Assembly: GCF_014172405.1 (NCBI RefSeq)
Contig: NZ_WNXC01000001.1
Span: 1,054,001-1,118,000 of the forward strand
Length of the DNA: 64,000 nucleotides
Direction: 5' to 3'
Source: Pedobacter gandavensis
GTDB taxonomy: Bacteria; Bacteroidota; Bacteroidia; Sphingobacteriales; Sphingobacteriaceae
The position numbers and the translations under genes were made by a program. Positions 1 through 8,796 of the stretch are shown here, one piece after another (the stretch's first letter is position 1; every line of letters starts with the position of its first letter). Under the pieces are notes generated by a model. It was not told where the DNA came from. It made no database searches and saw only the letters and a program-made list of their open reading frames with translations.

Positions 1-2
1 CT

Positions 3-989
3 GCCTTACAGGAGGAAATGACCAATAGCAACTCTGTTGTAGTGGGTGAACTACATTTTCGAAATGAAGTTCCTTACTTTATGAACGCAACCATCAACAG
101 CATTAAGTTTGACAATTATTTCCTGGAAGTAGATCCCTATCTCGTAAAGATATTAGAAGAAAAAATCAACACATTATCACCTGAGCAACTCAACAAATTC
201 ATAACAGATTATGGTCAAAATGAGAGTTTTTCATTTTTAAGTCAGGAAGTAGAATTTGATTTTTTCAAAAACACCCTCAAGCACCATATAAAACCTTACG
301 GGATTGAGCAAATCAGCCTATTTTCGGATCAGGTCATCCTCTCAGAATTGAGTAAACATTCGAAAAATGCTAAAGCAAAAGAAATTTACAAGCAAATGAT
401 TGGTGATTCCAAAGCTTTTGATCGGAAAAACGACACACAATTCTATTTACTTACAGAAGATTTTTTAGCCAAACTTAACGCATTGACTGCCCTAAATTTA
501 TCCGCTAATGAGAAAGAGCAAGTGGAAGCACTAAAAGCAAGTAGGGAATTATATTTAAATAGGAAACACGTTTTAAGGGTTCAATTATTGAAACACCTGA
601 TGCTTCAAAAACTACCTGAATGGGGAAATAAAAAGAATCTTTTTAAATTTGGCTCGCTCCATACCCCTAAAGGTGAGAGCATAAGCCAAGTGTATGATAT
701 CGGTAACTTTGTTTCTAATCTTGAAGAGGCAAATTACAGGAAATCATTACACCTAATGATTATTGGAAAAGATGAAGGGGGGAAACTAGAAGATTTAGTG
801 CAGTTTAAATCTTTCTTAACAGTTGTAAAAGATGACCAATGGTATGCTTATGATTTAAGGCCTTTACATCAAGCTATTTATAAAAAGCAACTTAAAATAG
901 ATGATTTAGGGCTGGACAGATTTATAAAAGGTAATGATTATTTAATCTTCATTCCGAACCTGACAAAAATGAAAAACTTCGGCGAATAA
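3..989 (+). CDS. Partial protein with EreA/ChaN-like GExH motif
   Basis: The reading frame is open to the window edge (codons from base 3 read ALQEE before the first ATG at 18), so the true start probably lies outside. Six residues after that Met come VVVGELHFRNEVPYF and a downstream FLEVDP, which resemble the GE-x-H-x3-E signature of the erythromycin esterase-like/ChaN/TraB group of putative metal-dependent hydrolases. That family assignment is inference. The rest is mixed alpha/beta, Lys-rich, with no membrane segment after the first Met. A signal peptide could lie upstream of the window. GGAGG directly before the ATG is too close (2 nt) to act as a ribosome binding site. A strong terminator follows. 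Confidence 0.6.
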   Translation, partial: ALQEEMTNSNSVVVGELHFRNEVPYFMNATINSIKFDNYFLEVDPYLVKILEEKINTLSPEQLNKFITDYGQNESFSFLSQEVEFDFFKNTLKHHIKPYGIEQISLFSDQVILSELSKHSKNAKAKEIYKQMIGDSKAFDRKNDTQFYLLTEDFLAKLNALTALNLSANEKEQVEALKASRELYLNRKHVLRVQLLKHLMLQKLPEWGNKKNLFKFGSLHTPKGESISQVYDIGNFVSNLEEANYRKSLHLMIIGKDEGGKLEDLVQFKSFLTVVKDDQWYAYDLRPLHQAIYKKQLKIDDLGLDRFIKGNDYLIFIPNLTKMKNFGE

Positions 990-1016
990 ATCAATTCAAT
1001 TGATCTACATAACAGG

Positions 1017-1049
1017 CCGACTATTATAATATAATAGTCGGTTTTTTTT
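1017..1049 (+). terminator. Intrinsic terminator
   Basis: Perfect 11-bp stem (CCGACTATTAT at 1017-1027 with its complement at 1031-1041), a 3-nt loop and eight T residues. It closes the partial gene upstream and insulates the ABC transporter pair that starts at 1177. Confidence 0.9.
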
Positions 1050-1176
1050 GTCATTTATTATTAACACCCAAAAAAAACACCATAAAACACTCAACCAGAA
1101 CTAAGTAAAGCGGATTCTAAAGCTATTCTAATCTTCTCCTTATCCTCCTCACATATACTAATTATATAATTGTAAT

Positions 1177-2199
1177 ATGAAAACACCATATTTCAGTATT
1201 ACAACAATGCGTAGTCTACTCATCAATACCATCATTTATGGGCTGCCCATTCCTGTAATTATCATTTCCTTACTGATTGGTTCTTCAGACAACATTGGCT
1301 TAGCTGCTTTTTGGGATTGGATCAGGAGCCTGGTAGATAGCAGTCATCCAAGCCCGGTACTTGTTGAAAATGTCATTTTCAACATCCGGTTACCCAGGGC
1401 ATTGATGACCTTTCTTGTCGGCGCGGCATTGGCCACAGCAGGCGGTGTACTGCAAGCCATCTTTAGAAACCCCTTGGTAGATCCATATATCCTGGGGATC
1501 TCCTCAGGCGCAGCATTTGGGGCTTCCTTAGCCATCTTAGTCCCCTTATTGTCCATTCATATCTCTGCATTTGTTTTCGGGGCGGCAGCGGTTTCCCTGA
1601 CTTATGTATTCGGATACACTAAAAACTCTTCCTCAATCACCATTATCCTGGCGGGGATGATTGTATCCGGCTTATTTTCCGCGAGTCTGGCCTTAGTGCA
1701 ATACCTGAGTGATCCCTTCAAATTACAAGCAATCATCCAATGGACTATGGGAAGTTTGCACCTGAGTTCCTGGCATAAAGTCCAGCAAAGCTGGATTCCG
1801 ATTTCCCTCGGACTGCTTGGATTATACTTCATCCGCTGGAAGCTCAATCTATTATCTCTGGGAGATGATGAAGCAAGGGCGGTTGGGGTCAATCCGACCT
1901 ATATTAAAATCATTGCGGTTTTATTGGCCACAATCGTGACCGCGGTTGCAGTGGCGAGCGCAGGGATTATCAGCCTATACGGACTTTTTGTGCCACACAT
2001 TACGCGGATGCTTGTTGGTGCTAGTAATACCAAAACCACCCCCGCAAACATCTTCTTTGGAGGCACTTTTCTTTTGATCATCGACAACTTCTGTAGAACA
2101 GTATTCCCCTACGAAATTCCGATTGGAATCTTTACGATGATCATCGGTGCGCCCTTTTTTATATTCCTCATCAAGAAACGAAAAATCAACTGGTCATGA
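1177..2199 (+). CDS. FecCD/BtuC-family ABC transporter permease
   Basis: A 340-residue polytopic inner-membrane protein of the FecCD family, which moves siderophores, haem, cobalamin or in some cases nickel/cobalt. Visible family marks are the NIRLPRALMTFLVGAALA segment (about residues 67-85), GGVLQAIFRNPLVDPYILG (about 88-106) with SSGAAFGA after it, and the GLFVPHITRMLVG loop near 270 that docks the ATPase. Its stop overlaps the start of the ATPase gene (ATGA), so the two are translationally coupled. No substrate-binding protein gene accompanies them. An alternative start is Met11 (1207). Substrate cannot be read from sequence; closeness to a urease operon makes nickel a possibility, but iron or cobalamin is equally compatible. 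Confidence 0.85.
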   Translation: MKTPYFSITTMRSLLINTIIYGLPIPVIIISLLIGSSDNIGLAAFWDWIRSLVDSSHPSPVLVENVIFNIRLPRALMTFLVGAALATAGGVLQAIFRNPLVDPYILGISSGAAFGASLAILVPLLSIHISAFVFGAAAVSLTYVFGYTKNSSSITIILAGMIVSGLFSASLALVQYLSDPFKLQAIIQWTMGSLHLSSWHKVQQSWIPISLGLLGLYFIRWKLNLLSLGDDEARAVGVNPTYIKIIAVLLATIVTAVAVASAGIISLYGLFVPHITRMLVGASNTKTTPANIFFGGTFLLIIDNFCRTVFPYEIPIGIFTMIIGAPFFIFLIKKRKINWS

Positions 2200-2966
2200 G
2201 TTTAGCTGCAATTAAAATAGAAAATCTGTCCTATTCCATACCAGGGAAAACGATACTTGACAATGTTTCCCTTTCCCTGGCAGCCAACCAGTTTAGCGTC
2301 ATCCTTGGGAGAAATGGAAGTGGAAAATCTACGCTATTCAACCTGATTACTGGTAAGTATCCTTATTCTTCAGGAGTAGTTGAGCTCTTGGGAAAAGAAC
2401 GTTCCAGTATACCGCAGAAGAGTTTGGCTAAAACCATTGGATTCCTTCCACAGTTTCACCAGAGTGTCTTTCCATTTTCAGTATATGATGTCATTCTCAC
2501 TGGAAGGGCGGCCTTTTACAGATTTGGCCCTTCAGGTCGCGATCATGAAATCGTGGAGCAGACCTTGTTAAACATGGGGATTTCGCATTTGAAAGATAAA
2601 TCCTATACCGATCTTTCAGGTGGAGAAAGGCAATTGGTTCTCATCAGTCGCGTAATGGCTCAGGGCCCGGATATCCTTGTCCTGGATGAACCAACCAATC
2701 ATTTGGACCTCCATTTCCAGGTCTTAGTTTTAGATAAGCTAAAACTGTATTCCCGCAGTGGTCACACCGTGATCTGTATCATGCACGATCCCAACATGGC
2801 CAGCATCTATGCCGACCATACCTATTTTATCAAAGACCAAAAGGCCTATGACAGTAGCTTATTGATAGCAGAAGATCCTTTTGCGAATATCTATGAAGCA
2901 CTTTATGAAATGCCATTGATGCAAGTTCAAGTGAAAGACAAAACGATTATTATCCCGCAATTTTAA
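2196..2966 (+). CDS. FecE/BtuD-family ABC transporter ATPase
   Basis: A 256-residue cytoplasmic ATPase that powers the permease upstream. Walker A is GRNGSGKST (about residues 39-47), the ABC signature is LSGGERQ (about 141), Walker B is ILVLDEP (about 160), and the switch His lies in CIMHDPN (about 197). These are the usual elements, in order and at normal spacing for iron-chelate/vitamin B12 importers. It overlaps the permease by 4 bp. A substrate-binding lipoprotein and a TonB receptor would be needed for a complete importer and are not in this stretch. Confidence 0.88.
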   Translation: MSLAAIKIENLSYSIPGKTILDNVSLSLAANQFSVILGRNGSGKSTLFNLITGKYPYSSGVVELLGKERSSIPQKSLAKTIGFLPQFHQSVFPFSVYDVILTGRAAFYRFGPSGRDHEIVEQTLLNMGISHLKDKSYTDLSGGERQLVLISRVMAQGPDILVLDEPTNHLDLHFQVLVLDKLKLYSRSGHTVICIMHDPNMASIYADHTYFIKDQKAYDSSLLIAEDPFANIYEALYEMPLMQVQVKDKTIIIPQF

Positions 2967-3003
2967 CAGGTCACGATATATCCTGTTCCTCGCGAATAAT
3001 TAT

Positions 3004-4524
3004 TTAAATCTTTTGTAATTTCTGCAGAATTTCAACTGCGTTCTTATTTTCAGGGTTTAATTTTATAGATTTCTGATACATTTCCTGAGCTTTGGGTTTA
3101 TCCCCTGCCTTCAATAGCGCTTCCCCAAAACTGTCATAAACATTCCAGCTCTCAGGATATAGTTTTGAAGCCGTGTCAAAAACGGTTAAGGATTCCTTGA
3201 TCAGGTTATTGCGCAACAAATCATATCCTACACGGATAAAATCTCTTTCAGAACTGCGAAAACTGCTCGGATTCGACTCATAATTACGAATGAAATCATT
3301 CCCTTTATGGATATCCCCCTTAACAACTGCATTGGCGTACTCGCGTGGGAGATTCTTTCCAGGAATCACATATGCCCGATTTCCAAGTAATTCCATCAGG
3401 GCATTAACACTGGCAAAAACAGCATTACTTCCAGTGTTGTCCAACATCACAATAGCCTGTTTTGTAGACAAATTATAGATCAGAATACTGGTTAAGCCCG
3501 ATAAGGAACCGTCATGAAAAACCACTTTACCATGGGTAGTATCCGTATACATTTCCCAACCCAGGCCATAACTCACTTCTTTCTCATCCAGTTTATAACT
3601 AACCGTTTTTCCATTGTTGAGTATCGTTGGATTAAAGGCCTCTGCCAGTTCTTTTTTTGGTAGCAATTTACCACTTTGCAGGGCAAGGTTAAACTTAATC
3701 AGGTCCGCTGCAGTACTCACAATCCCGCCATTTCCATAAAAATTACTATGCCCCTCTATTTTAAATGGCAAAGGAAGACTGTCCACATTTTTTAGAGCAG
3801 TAGAATATAGATTAGGATAGCCATAAAGCTGCACCTGTGATTTGGACTTAACCCTTCTATCTACTGGCACAAAAGTGTCTTTCATTCCTGACGGACGGAA
3901 AACGAATGTATTCATGTAGTTATGAAAAGTCTTTCCACTAACTTTCTCTACAATTAATGCAGCCAAACAGAAGTTAACATTATTATACTCCCACCGATCT
4001 CCAGGCGTAAAACTGGGTGGGATGTTTTTCTGTTTTAAAACAGGAATGATGTCTTGATTAGTAATCACCCTATTTCCATCTGCCTCAATTTCCTGGTCAA
4101 ACAGGCTGTAATATTGACTAAGACCAGAGGTATTGCTTAACAGATGGCGTATGGTCACATTTCCATATGGAAATTCAGGCAGGTACTTTTTGACTGGTTG
4201 GTCCAGATCCAGAAGGCCTTTTGCTTTGAGTTGTAATATTGCAGTTGCGGTGAAAGTTTTGGTGACAGAAGCAATCGGGAATTGTGATCTGGAGGAGATT
4301 TCTTCCTGGGTTCCGGCATTAGACTGCCCAGTCTGGCCCTGAAACAAAACCCTGTCTTTTTCCGCGATCATCAGACTTCCATTAAATAGCTTTTGTTCAT
4401 GCAATGTACTTACAAAAGCGTTTATTTTTTGTTCCTGCGCATGAACAGCTGTGATGCCAAAAAAGGAAAAAAGGAACAATGTACTCAGGAAACGGCCCTG
4501 ATATTTAGATTGGTGTCTGGTCAT
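3004..4524 (-). CDS. Secreted serine hydrolase (beta-lactamase family) with C-terminal TPR
   Basis: A 506-residue protein with an N-terminal signal peptide ending near VHAQ (residue 30). The beta-lactamase/PBP4*-like domain has the nucleophile motif S86-V-T-K89, YNN near 175 as the second catalytic motif, and HDGS near 338 replacing KTG. After about residue 440 the chain becomes a tetratricopeptide-like tail (LYPESWNVYDSFGEALLKAG). These enzymes may be esterases, D-aminopeptidases or peptidases; substrate is not predictable. A second protein of the same architecture lies at 36924-38738. It starts 57 bases beyond the urease operon terminator. Confidence 0.85.
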   Translation of the reverse strand: MTRHQSKYQGRFLSTLFLFSFFGITAVHAQEQKINAFVSTLHEQKLFNGSLMIAEKDRVLFQGQTGQSNAGTQEEISSRSQFPIASVTKTFTATAILQLKAKGLLDLDQPVKKYLPEFPYGNVTIRHLLSNTSGLSQYYSLFDQEIEADGNRVITNQDIIPVLKQKNIPPSFTPGDRWEYNNVNFCLAALIVEKVSGKTFHNYMNTFVFRPSGMKDTFVPVDRRVKSKSQVQLYGYPNLYSTALKNVDSLPLPFKIEGHSNFYGNGGIVSTAADLIKFNLALQSGKLLPKKELAEAFNPTILNNGKTVSYKLDEKEVSYGLGWEMYTDTTHGKVVFHDGSLSGLTSILIYNLSTKQAIVMLDNTGSNAVFASVNALMELLGNRAYVIPGKNLPREYANAVVKGDIHKGNDFIRNYESNPSSFRSSERDFIRVGYDLLRNNLIKESLTVFDTASKLYPESWNVYDSFGEALLKAGDKPKAQEMYQKSIKLNPENKNAVEILQKLQKI

Positions 4525-4580
4525 AACAACTGGTTTGCTGGTTTAAATTTAGAGCTTAAGACACAGTCAATGTTACAACT

Positions 4581-4610
4581 AAAAAAAAGGCAAATGTATA
4601 CCATTTGCCT
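4581..4610 (-). terminator. Terminator of the urease operon
   Basis: Read on the minus strand, a perfect 9-bp stem (AGGCAAATG at 4588-4596 with its complement at 4602-4610, 5-nt loop) is followed by a run of eight T. It lies 16 bases after the stop of the second ureE and marks the end of the long ure transcript. Confidence 0.92.
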
Positions 4611-4625
4611 GCTCCTTAAATCTAA

Positions 4626-5114
4626 TTACTTTTTCGTTTTGATGTTTTGTTCATAGATATTCCCATAACAATTGATAATTTGAGATGGATCTAGTCTATA
4701 ATTGGCCAAAGTAACCGATGCACCATACTTTTGCTGAAGCGCAGGAAACAACCGTCCATCATAAGCAATGGCAATCTTATGGTCATCGATCATGTAAATC
4801 GGCAAATGCCTATTTCCTACGTCAAAGCAAAACAAGCCTACCATTTCCATATTACTGCTCTGCAGCACCATACAGGTACAAGGTTTGATGAAAATCCGAA
4901 TCACACAGATCTCATCCTGATAAATTACTAAACCCTGTTTAAGTACTGCTGATGAAGGTTTATCCAGGTGGATCATCCTGCCTGCCGCACTCTCTCTTTT
5001 GATAATGGTACGGTTTACTTCATACCATTCCAGGATCAGACTATCTTCTTCCTGATTATTCAAAGGCTGTACGACAGGCAATCTGTCTATCCTGATGACT
5101 TCATTATTTAGCAT
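4626..5114 (-). CDS. ureE: Second UreE-like urease nickel chaperone
   Basis: A 162-residue UreE homologue, last gene of the urease operon and a paralogue of the product of 8304-8795. The conserved GNRH motif places the bridging metal ligand at His103, the same position as in the other copy. The C-terminus has no His-rich tail, ending instead in Lys/Gln (NIKTKK). A KPCTCMV segment adds Cys79 and Cys81, a Cys-x-Cys pair of which the other copy keeps only the second. Its start overlaps the hypB stop by 11 bases. Placement next to hypA/hypB suggests it may take nickel from those proteins, or be specialised for a different nickel enzyme. Family assignment is firm; the division of labour is inference. 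Confidence 0.85.
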   Translation of the reverse strand: MLNNEVIRIDRLPVVQPLNNQEEDSLILEWYEVNRTIIKRESAAGRMIHLDKPSSAVLKQGLVIYQDEICVIRIFIKPCTCMVLQSSNMEMVGLFCFDVGNRHLPIYMIDDHKIAIAYDGRLFPALQQKYGASVTLANYRLDPSQIINCYGNIYEQNIKTKK

Positions 5115-5811
5115 ACTTTGCTTTTTTTTCTGCTACTTTAGCTTTTAACCAGTTACACCATTCTTCCATTCCTGTATCCTGCAAGCTGCTGATAGAAATG
5201 ACATCCAGGTTAGGATTCACTTCTCTCGCATCCTTCGCTGCTGCCTCTACCGAAAAAGGAACGTATGGTAGTAAATCTGCTTTAGAAACCAACATCAATT
5301 CACTCGTTAAGAACATACGCGGGTATTTTTTAGGTTTATCGTCGCCTTCAGTCGAAGCCAGTACCGTTACCCGGTAATCTTCGCCAAGGTCAAAAGCAGC
5401 TGGGCACACCAGGTTTCCTACGTTTTCAATAAATAAAAGGTCACAGTCCGTCAGATCGATATGATCTAAAGCCTGTAAAATCATTTGTGCTTCAATGTGG
5501 CACATACCACCGGTTACAATTTGTAAGGCATTGATCCCAACATCGCGCATGCGAATGGCATCACGTTCTGTTTCAGGGTCTCCTACCAACACGGCAATGT
5601 TCAGGTCCTTGCCTAAGCGCTTACCCGTTTCCTGCATCAATGTGGTCTTTCCAGAACCCGGAGAAGAACAGATATTGATCACACAGATCCCGGGAATTTT
5701 ATCTCGAACCGCTTTCGCTACATAATCGTTAGCTTTTAACAAATTCAAAGTTGTATTGTCACATTGTACCGACCCTACCGGCATTTGATTACTTTTCGGT
5801 GTTGCTGTCAT
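5104..5811 (-). CDS. hypB: HypB nickel-incorporation GTPase
   Basis: A 235-residue SIMIBI-class GTPase that, with HypA, delivers nickel to [NiFe]-hydrogenase and in Helicobacter also to urease. Walker A is CSSPGSGKTT (about residues 47-56). GDPETERDA follows near 77, and the metal-site Cys-His pair lies in TGGMCHIEAQ (about 100-109). LVSKADLLP supplies the guanine specificity loop in place of the usual NKxD. There is no His-rich N-terminal nickel store, only a short leader. No hydrogenase structural genes are present, so its position inside the ure operon argues for a urease role. It lies 15 bases after hypA. Confidence 0.92.
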   Translation of the reverse strand: MTATPKSNQMPVGSVQCDNTTLNLLKANDYVAKAVRDKIPGICVINICSSPGSGKTTLMQETGKRLGKDLNIAVLVGDPETERDAIRMRDVGINALQIVTGGMCHIEAQMILQALDHIDLTDCDLLFIENVGNLVCPAAFDLGEDYRVTVLASTEGDDKPKKYPRMFLTSELMLVSKADLLPYVPFSVEAAAKDAREVNPNLDVISISSLQDTGMEEWCNWLKAKVAEKKAKYAK

Positions 5812-5826
5812 GTTTATATTGTTATG

Positions 5827-6168
5827 TTAATCTTTAAAAATTACTTGACTGATTCGAAGTTCTTCCCCCTGCACAATCTGATCTGAAGGCTGTCCACATA
5901 CGCATACAAATTTGTGAAAGCGAACCTCGAATTGAGAAGTACACTGTTTACAGTAGGCGATAATGGGCAGCAGTTCAATCTCCAGTTCCGTTTCCCTGAA
6001 CCTCGTTTCTTCCAAAACAAATGCTTCGAAGGCATTTTGAATTAGAATCGGCTGGACATTACAGAGTAAGCCTGCCTCTATGGTTATTTTGGCGATATTT
6101 TCATAGGTTTCTGGATACGCTTGCTCCAGCGTTTTAAAAATATCCTTTACTATTGCGATTTCGTGCAT
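5827..6168 (-). CDS. hypA: HypA nickel metallochaperone
   Basis: A 113-residue HypA. The start is set at 6168 because family members begin MHE, the N-terminal nickel site; here the sequence is MHEIAIVKDIF. An upstream in-frame ATG at 6228 would overlap ureD and is unlikely. The zinc site has Cys73 and Cys76 (CKQC) but Cys89-Val-Cys91 in place of the usual second CxxC, one residue shorter than normal. It sits between ureD (5-base gap) and hypB, so HypA/HypB are part of the urease maturation operon, as in Helicobacter pylori, where hypAB mutants lose urease activity. Confidence 0.88.
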   Translation of the reverse strand: MHEIAIVKDIFKTLEQAYPETYENIAKITIEAGLLCNVQPILIQNAFEAFVLEETRFRETELEIELLPIIAYCKQCTSQFEVRFHKFVCVCGQPSDQIVQGEELRISQVIFKD

Positions 6169-6173
6169 AATAA

Positions 6174-6986
6174 TTAGCTTTCGATAAGTTCCGCTATTGG
6201 TGTTTGATGTTCCATAAAATCCGTACACATACTGGCCACTGTTTTCAGGAAATTGTAAAGTAAGTCGCCATTGTTTCCTAAAGCGCGGACAAGAACCATG
6301 TCCTTGCTACACATCGTAAATCCAAAAGTGATGTCCTCATATTCTCCCCTGAAGATTTCATCCAGTTCCTTTTTAAAGGCTACTGCGAAATCTGAAGCGA
6401 TAATCAAGGTCGCCTGATGGGTATATCCCTCATGAAACAGCATTTGATCAATCGGCTGCTCCTTAGGTTTCAAGACCTGATTGTCTATGTAAACGATTTT
6501 ACCTTCTTTGTATATTTTAGTGGTACTGTGCAGCTTTTCAAATTGAAAAATCTCTTCACGCTGTACCCTTCCTGCACAAATGATATCCCCCCAAAGCAAT
6601 GTCGATCCCTTTTCCATACGCACCTCATTCACCGTATGGAATATGGAATCTTTAAAAGGCGTGATTGGATATGGGATATACTGAAAAAAAGCATCCGCTC
6701 CGACATTCACCATCGTTTGCTGTGTAGCACCGGTTTTCATCGGATGTAGCTTATTGTAAGACTGGGAGTACAGATGAAGATTGGCCTTTTCAGCGATCTG
6801 AATATCAATTTTCAAATGATCCTCATCCATAATTCCTGGAGAAGAACTCATAATGATTAACTCCAGATGCTGATTTTCACGCTGAGAACCATAAGGCACT
6901 ATTTTGTACGGCATATTGTAAAAACTGTCCTTCATGACCGTCTTTTCCTCTTCTACACATACACTTATCTTTATTGCACTATCCAT
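6174..6986 (-). CDS. ureD: Urease accessory protein UreD (UreH)
   Basis: A 270-residue UreD, the scaffold that binds apo-urease and recruits UreF and UreG for nickel insertion and Lys carbamylation. Recognisable UreD features are QSYNKLHPMKTGATQQT (about residues 94-110), IPYPITPFKDSIF in the middle (about 124-136), and the GSTLLWGDIICAGR segment (about 147-160). Length is typical. It lies 11 bases after ureG. The order with ureD after ureG is seen in several Bacteroidota and in Helicobacter (where the gene is called ureH). Confidence 0.9.
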   Translation of the reverse strand: MDSAIKISVCVEEEKTVMKDSFYNMPYKIVPYGSQRENQHLELIIMSSSPGIMDEDHLKIDIQIAEKANLHLYSQSYNKLHPMKTGATQQTMVNVGADAFFQYIPYPITPFKDSIFHTVNEVRMEKGSTLLWGDIICAGRVQREEIFQFEKLHSTTKIYKEGKIVYIDNQVLKPKEQPIDQMLFHEGYTHQATLIIASDFAVAFKKELDEIFRGEYEDITFGFTMCSKDMVLVRALGNNGDLLYNFLKTVASMCTDFMEHQTPIAELIES

Positions 6987-6997
6987 GATATTTTCGT

Positions 6998-7612
6998 TTA
7001 TCCTTCTAACAAGGCATATTTCTTAATCCAATTCTGTACTTCATCTAAACCCTGTAGGGTCATCATATTGGTCAGAATAAAAGGACGCTCTCCACGCATG
7101 CGTGTCGCATCACTTTGCATCACTGAAAGATCTGCACCAACATATGGCGCAAGGTCAATTTTGTTGATCAATAGCAAGTCTGATCTGGTAATTCCAGGAC
7201 CACCTTTTCTAGGGATCTTTTCCCCTTCAGCTACATCAATCACGAAAATGGTCACATCGGCCAGATCCGGACTGAAGGTAGCCGTTAGGTTATCCCCGCC
7301 ACTCTCCACAAAAATCAGCTCCACATCGGGGAATTTCTCTGCCAGTTCCTCTACTGCTTCAATATTCATGGAACAATCTTCCCGAATGGCAGTATGCGGA
7401 CAACCGCCGGTTTCTACACCAGCAATACGTTCTGCTGGTAGTGAAGAATTCTTCTGAAGGAATTCAGCATCTTCACGTGTATAAATATCATTCGTCACCA
7501 CACAAATACTGTATGAGTCACACATTGCTCTGGTCAACCTTTCGATTAATGCGGTTTTACCTGAACCTACGGGTCCTGCGACCCCTATTTTTACATATTT
7601 TCTCTTCGCCAT
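6998..7612 (-). CDS. ureG: Urease accessory GTPase UreG
   Basis: A 204-residue SIMIBI GTPase that drives nickel delivery to urease. Walker A is [14 protein letters not shown] (about residues 13-26), the invariant nickel-binding Cys-Pro-His motif occurs in [13 protein letters not shown] (about 67-79), VESGGDNL follows near 101, and [16 protein letters not shown] is the nucleotide specificity region. Length and motif spacing are canonical. It follows ureF by 3 bases. Confidence 0.96.
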   Translation of the reverse strand: MAKRKYVKIGVAGPVGSGKTALIERLTRAMCDSYSICVVTNDIYTREDAEFLQKNSSLPAERIAGVETGGCPHTAIREDCSMNIEAVEELAEKFPDVELIFVESGGDNLTATFSPDLADVTIFVIDVAEGEKIPRKGGPGITRSDLLLINKIDLAPYVGADLSVMQSDATRMRGERPFILTNMMTLQGLDEVQNWIKKYALLEG

Positions 7613-7615
7613 TTC

Positions 7616-8302
7616 TTATGAAATATAAATCCGTGTATATAATTTTTCATGCTGCATACATCTGATGTCCTGTGCAATACAGCAGCTCCCTAACATTTCC
7701 TCAGGCATTTCCTCCTGTGAGGCTACCAACTGATCAATCAAATCATGAAGGTTGTACAAAATCTTTTGCGCATCCATCTGACTGATCGGTACCAGCTTCG
7801 CACAATTGGTTACAATCCCGTTTAAGGTGTTGTAATAAAAGGCATGCAAAGCATCCTTCAATGGTATTTTAGCCGCATGCGCATACATGGCAAAAGCCAT
7901 CGCATAATGTCCGTGTACCTCCCCTTGTTTGATCGCCTGAAGGTATTTTGTACAACGCGCTACCGGTTTCAGGTTCTCGGTTACTTTTAAAAATCGGATC
8001 CCCAGTTTCTTGCTGGCATCTCTGATTTCAAATGGCGCTTTATAGGCGCTGATCAGCTCATCGAGTTCCTGGACTTTCGCCTTCGTCGCATGGCCATCAC
8101 ACATCTTCCAGGCCAGCATAAAAAATGCAGCATCATTATAATAGAAGTTGTGTTGCAGCATGGTTTCCGCATATACTTTCACGGCTTTGCTATTGTTCAC
8201 AATTCCCTTGCTCACATACGTTTCCAATCCATAGGACTGGGTAAAGCTGCCGATCGGAAATGCAGAATCATTAATCTGTAATAGTGTCAGTAATGCATTC
8301 AT
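7616..8302 (-). CDS. ureF: Urease accessory protein UreF
   Basis: A 228-residue all-helical UreF. The family start motif is visible in LLQINDSAFPIGSFTQSYGLETYV (about residues 7-30, here given in two parts: LLQINDSAFPIGS and FTQSYGLETYV). UreF bridges UreD and UreG and gates the GTPase. One base separates its start from the ureE stop, and 3 bases separate it from ureG. Confidence 0.95.
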   Translation of the reverse strand: MNALLTLLQINDSAFPIGSFTQSYGLETYVSKGIVNNSKAVKVYAETMLQHNFYYNDAAFFMLAWKMCDGHATKAKVQELDELISAYKAPFEIRDASKKLGIRFLKVTENLKPVARCTKYLQAIKQGEVHGHYAMAFAMYAHAAKIPLKDALHAFYYNTLNGIVTNCAKLVPISQMDAQKILYNLHDLIDQLVASQEEMPEEMLGSCCIAQDIRCMQHEKLYTRIYIS

Positions 8303-8303
8303 C

Positions 8304-8795
8304 TTACTTGCTTGCTAAAGAAATTACCTGCCCCGAGCTGCTCCATTTGTGGATCATCAAAGTGGAGGTTCTTTCTATGATTCGAATCTCTTTTCGCGGT
8401 TCGAACCCACCCCTTTTTAAGAACCGATAAAGGGGGGATTCAAATGCGATAATGACTTCTTTGTCTTTATTAATAAAGACCGGGATATGCTTATTACCAA
8501 TTTCAAAACATACGATGGCCATATCTCGAAAGGTAGCCGGCTGAAACACAATACAGGCGCTAGGGATAATTTGTACCACGATGATATCTTTACCCTCCTG
8601 GTAAATGATATCACCATGATACAGTTGCTCCTGTTCCAGATGATGGATCGCGATTTCGCGGCCAGTATCTGTTAGCATGCGCAGGATTCTCTTTGTGGTA
8701 TCATACCACTCCAATTGTAAAATATCAATCTTACAGTTGGAGTAACGCTTCGCATCGTCATATAGATTAGCAATAACCCGATCTACTTTTATCAT
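8304..8795 (-). CDS. ureE: UreE urease nickel chaperone (first copy)
   Basis: A 163-residue UreE, placed at the usual position between ureC and ureF. I start it at 8795 (MIKVDRVI), one base after the ureC stop. The longer frame back to 8855 runs over the conserved end of ureC. Motifs: LEWYDTTKR in the peptide-binding domain (about 28-36) and GNKH with metal ligand His103. The C-terminal tail has a single His (IHKW, about 148-151) and no poly-His stretch. UreE dimers hand nickel to UreG. A second ureE closes the operon (4626-5114). Confidence 0.92.
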   Translation of the reverse strand: MIKVDRVIANLYDDAKRYSNCKIDILQLEWYDTTKRILRMLTDTGREIAIHHLEQEQLYHGDIIYQEGKDIIVVQIIPSACIVFQPATFRDMAIVCFEIGNKHIPVFINKDKEVIIAFESPLYRFLKRGGFEPRKEIRIIERTSTLMIHKWSSSGQVISLASK

Positions 8796-8796
8796 A

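Noticed and set aside
11..15. GGAGG as ribosome binding site for the first gene
   Set aside because: Only two bases separate it from the ATG, and the frame is open upstream to the window edge, so the site is more likely coding sequence.
6867..7457. 196-codon plus-strand ORF
   Set aside because: It lies opposite ureG and the start of ureD, has no family resemblance and no domain pattern; a shadow frame.
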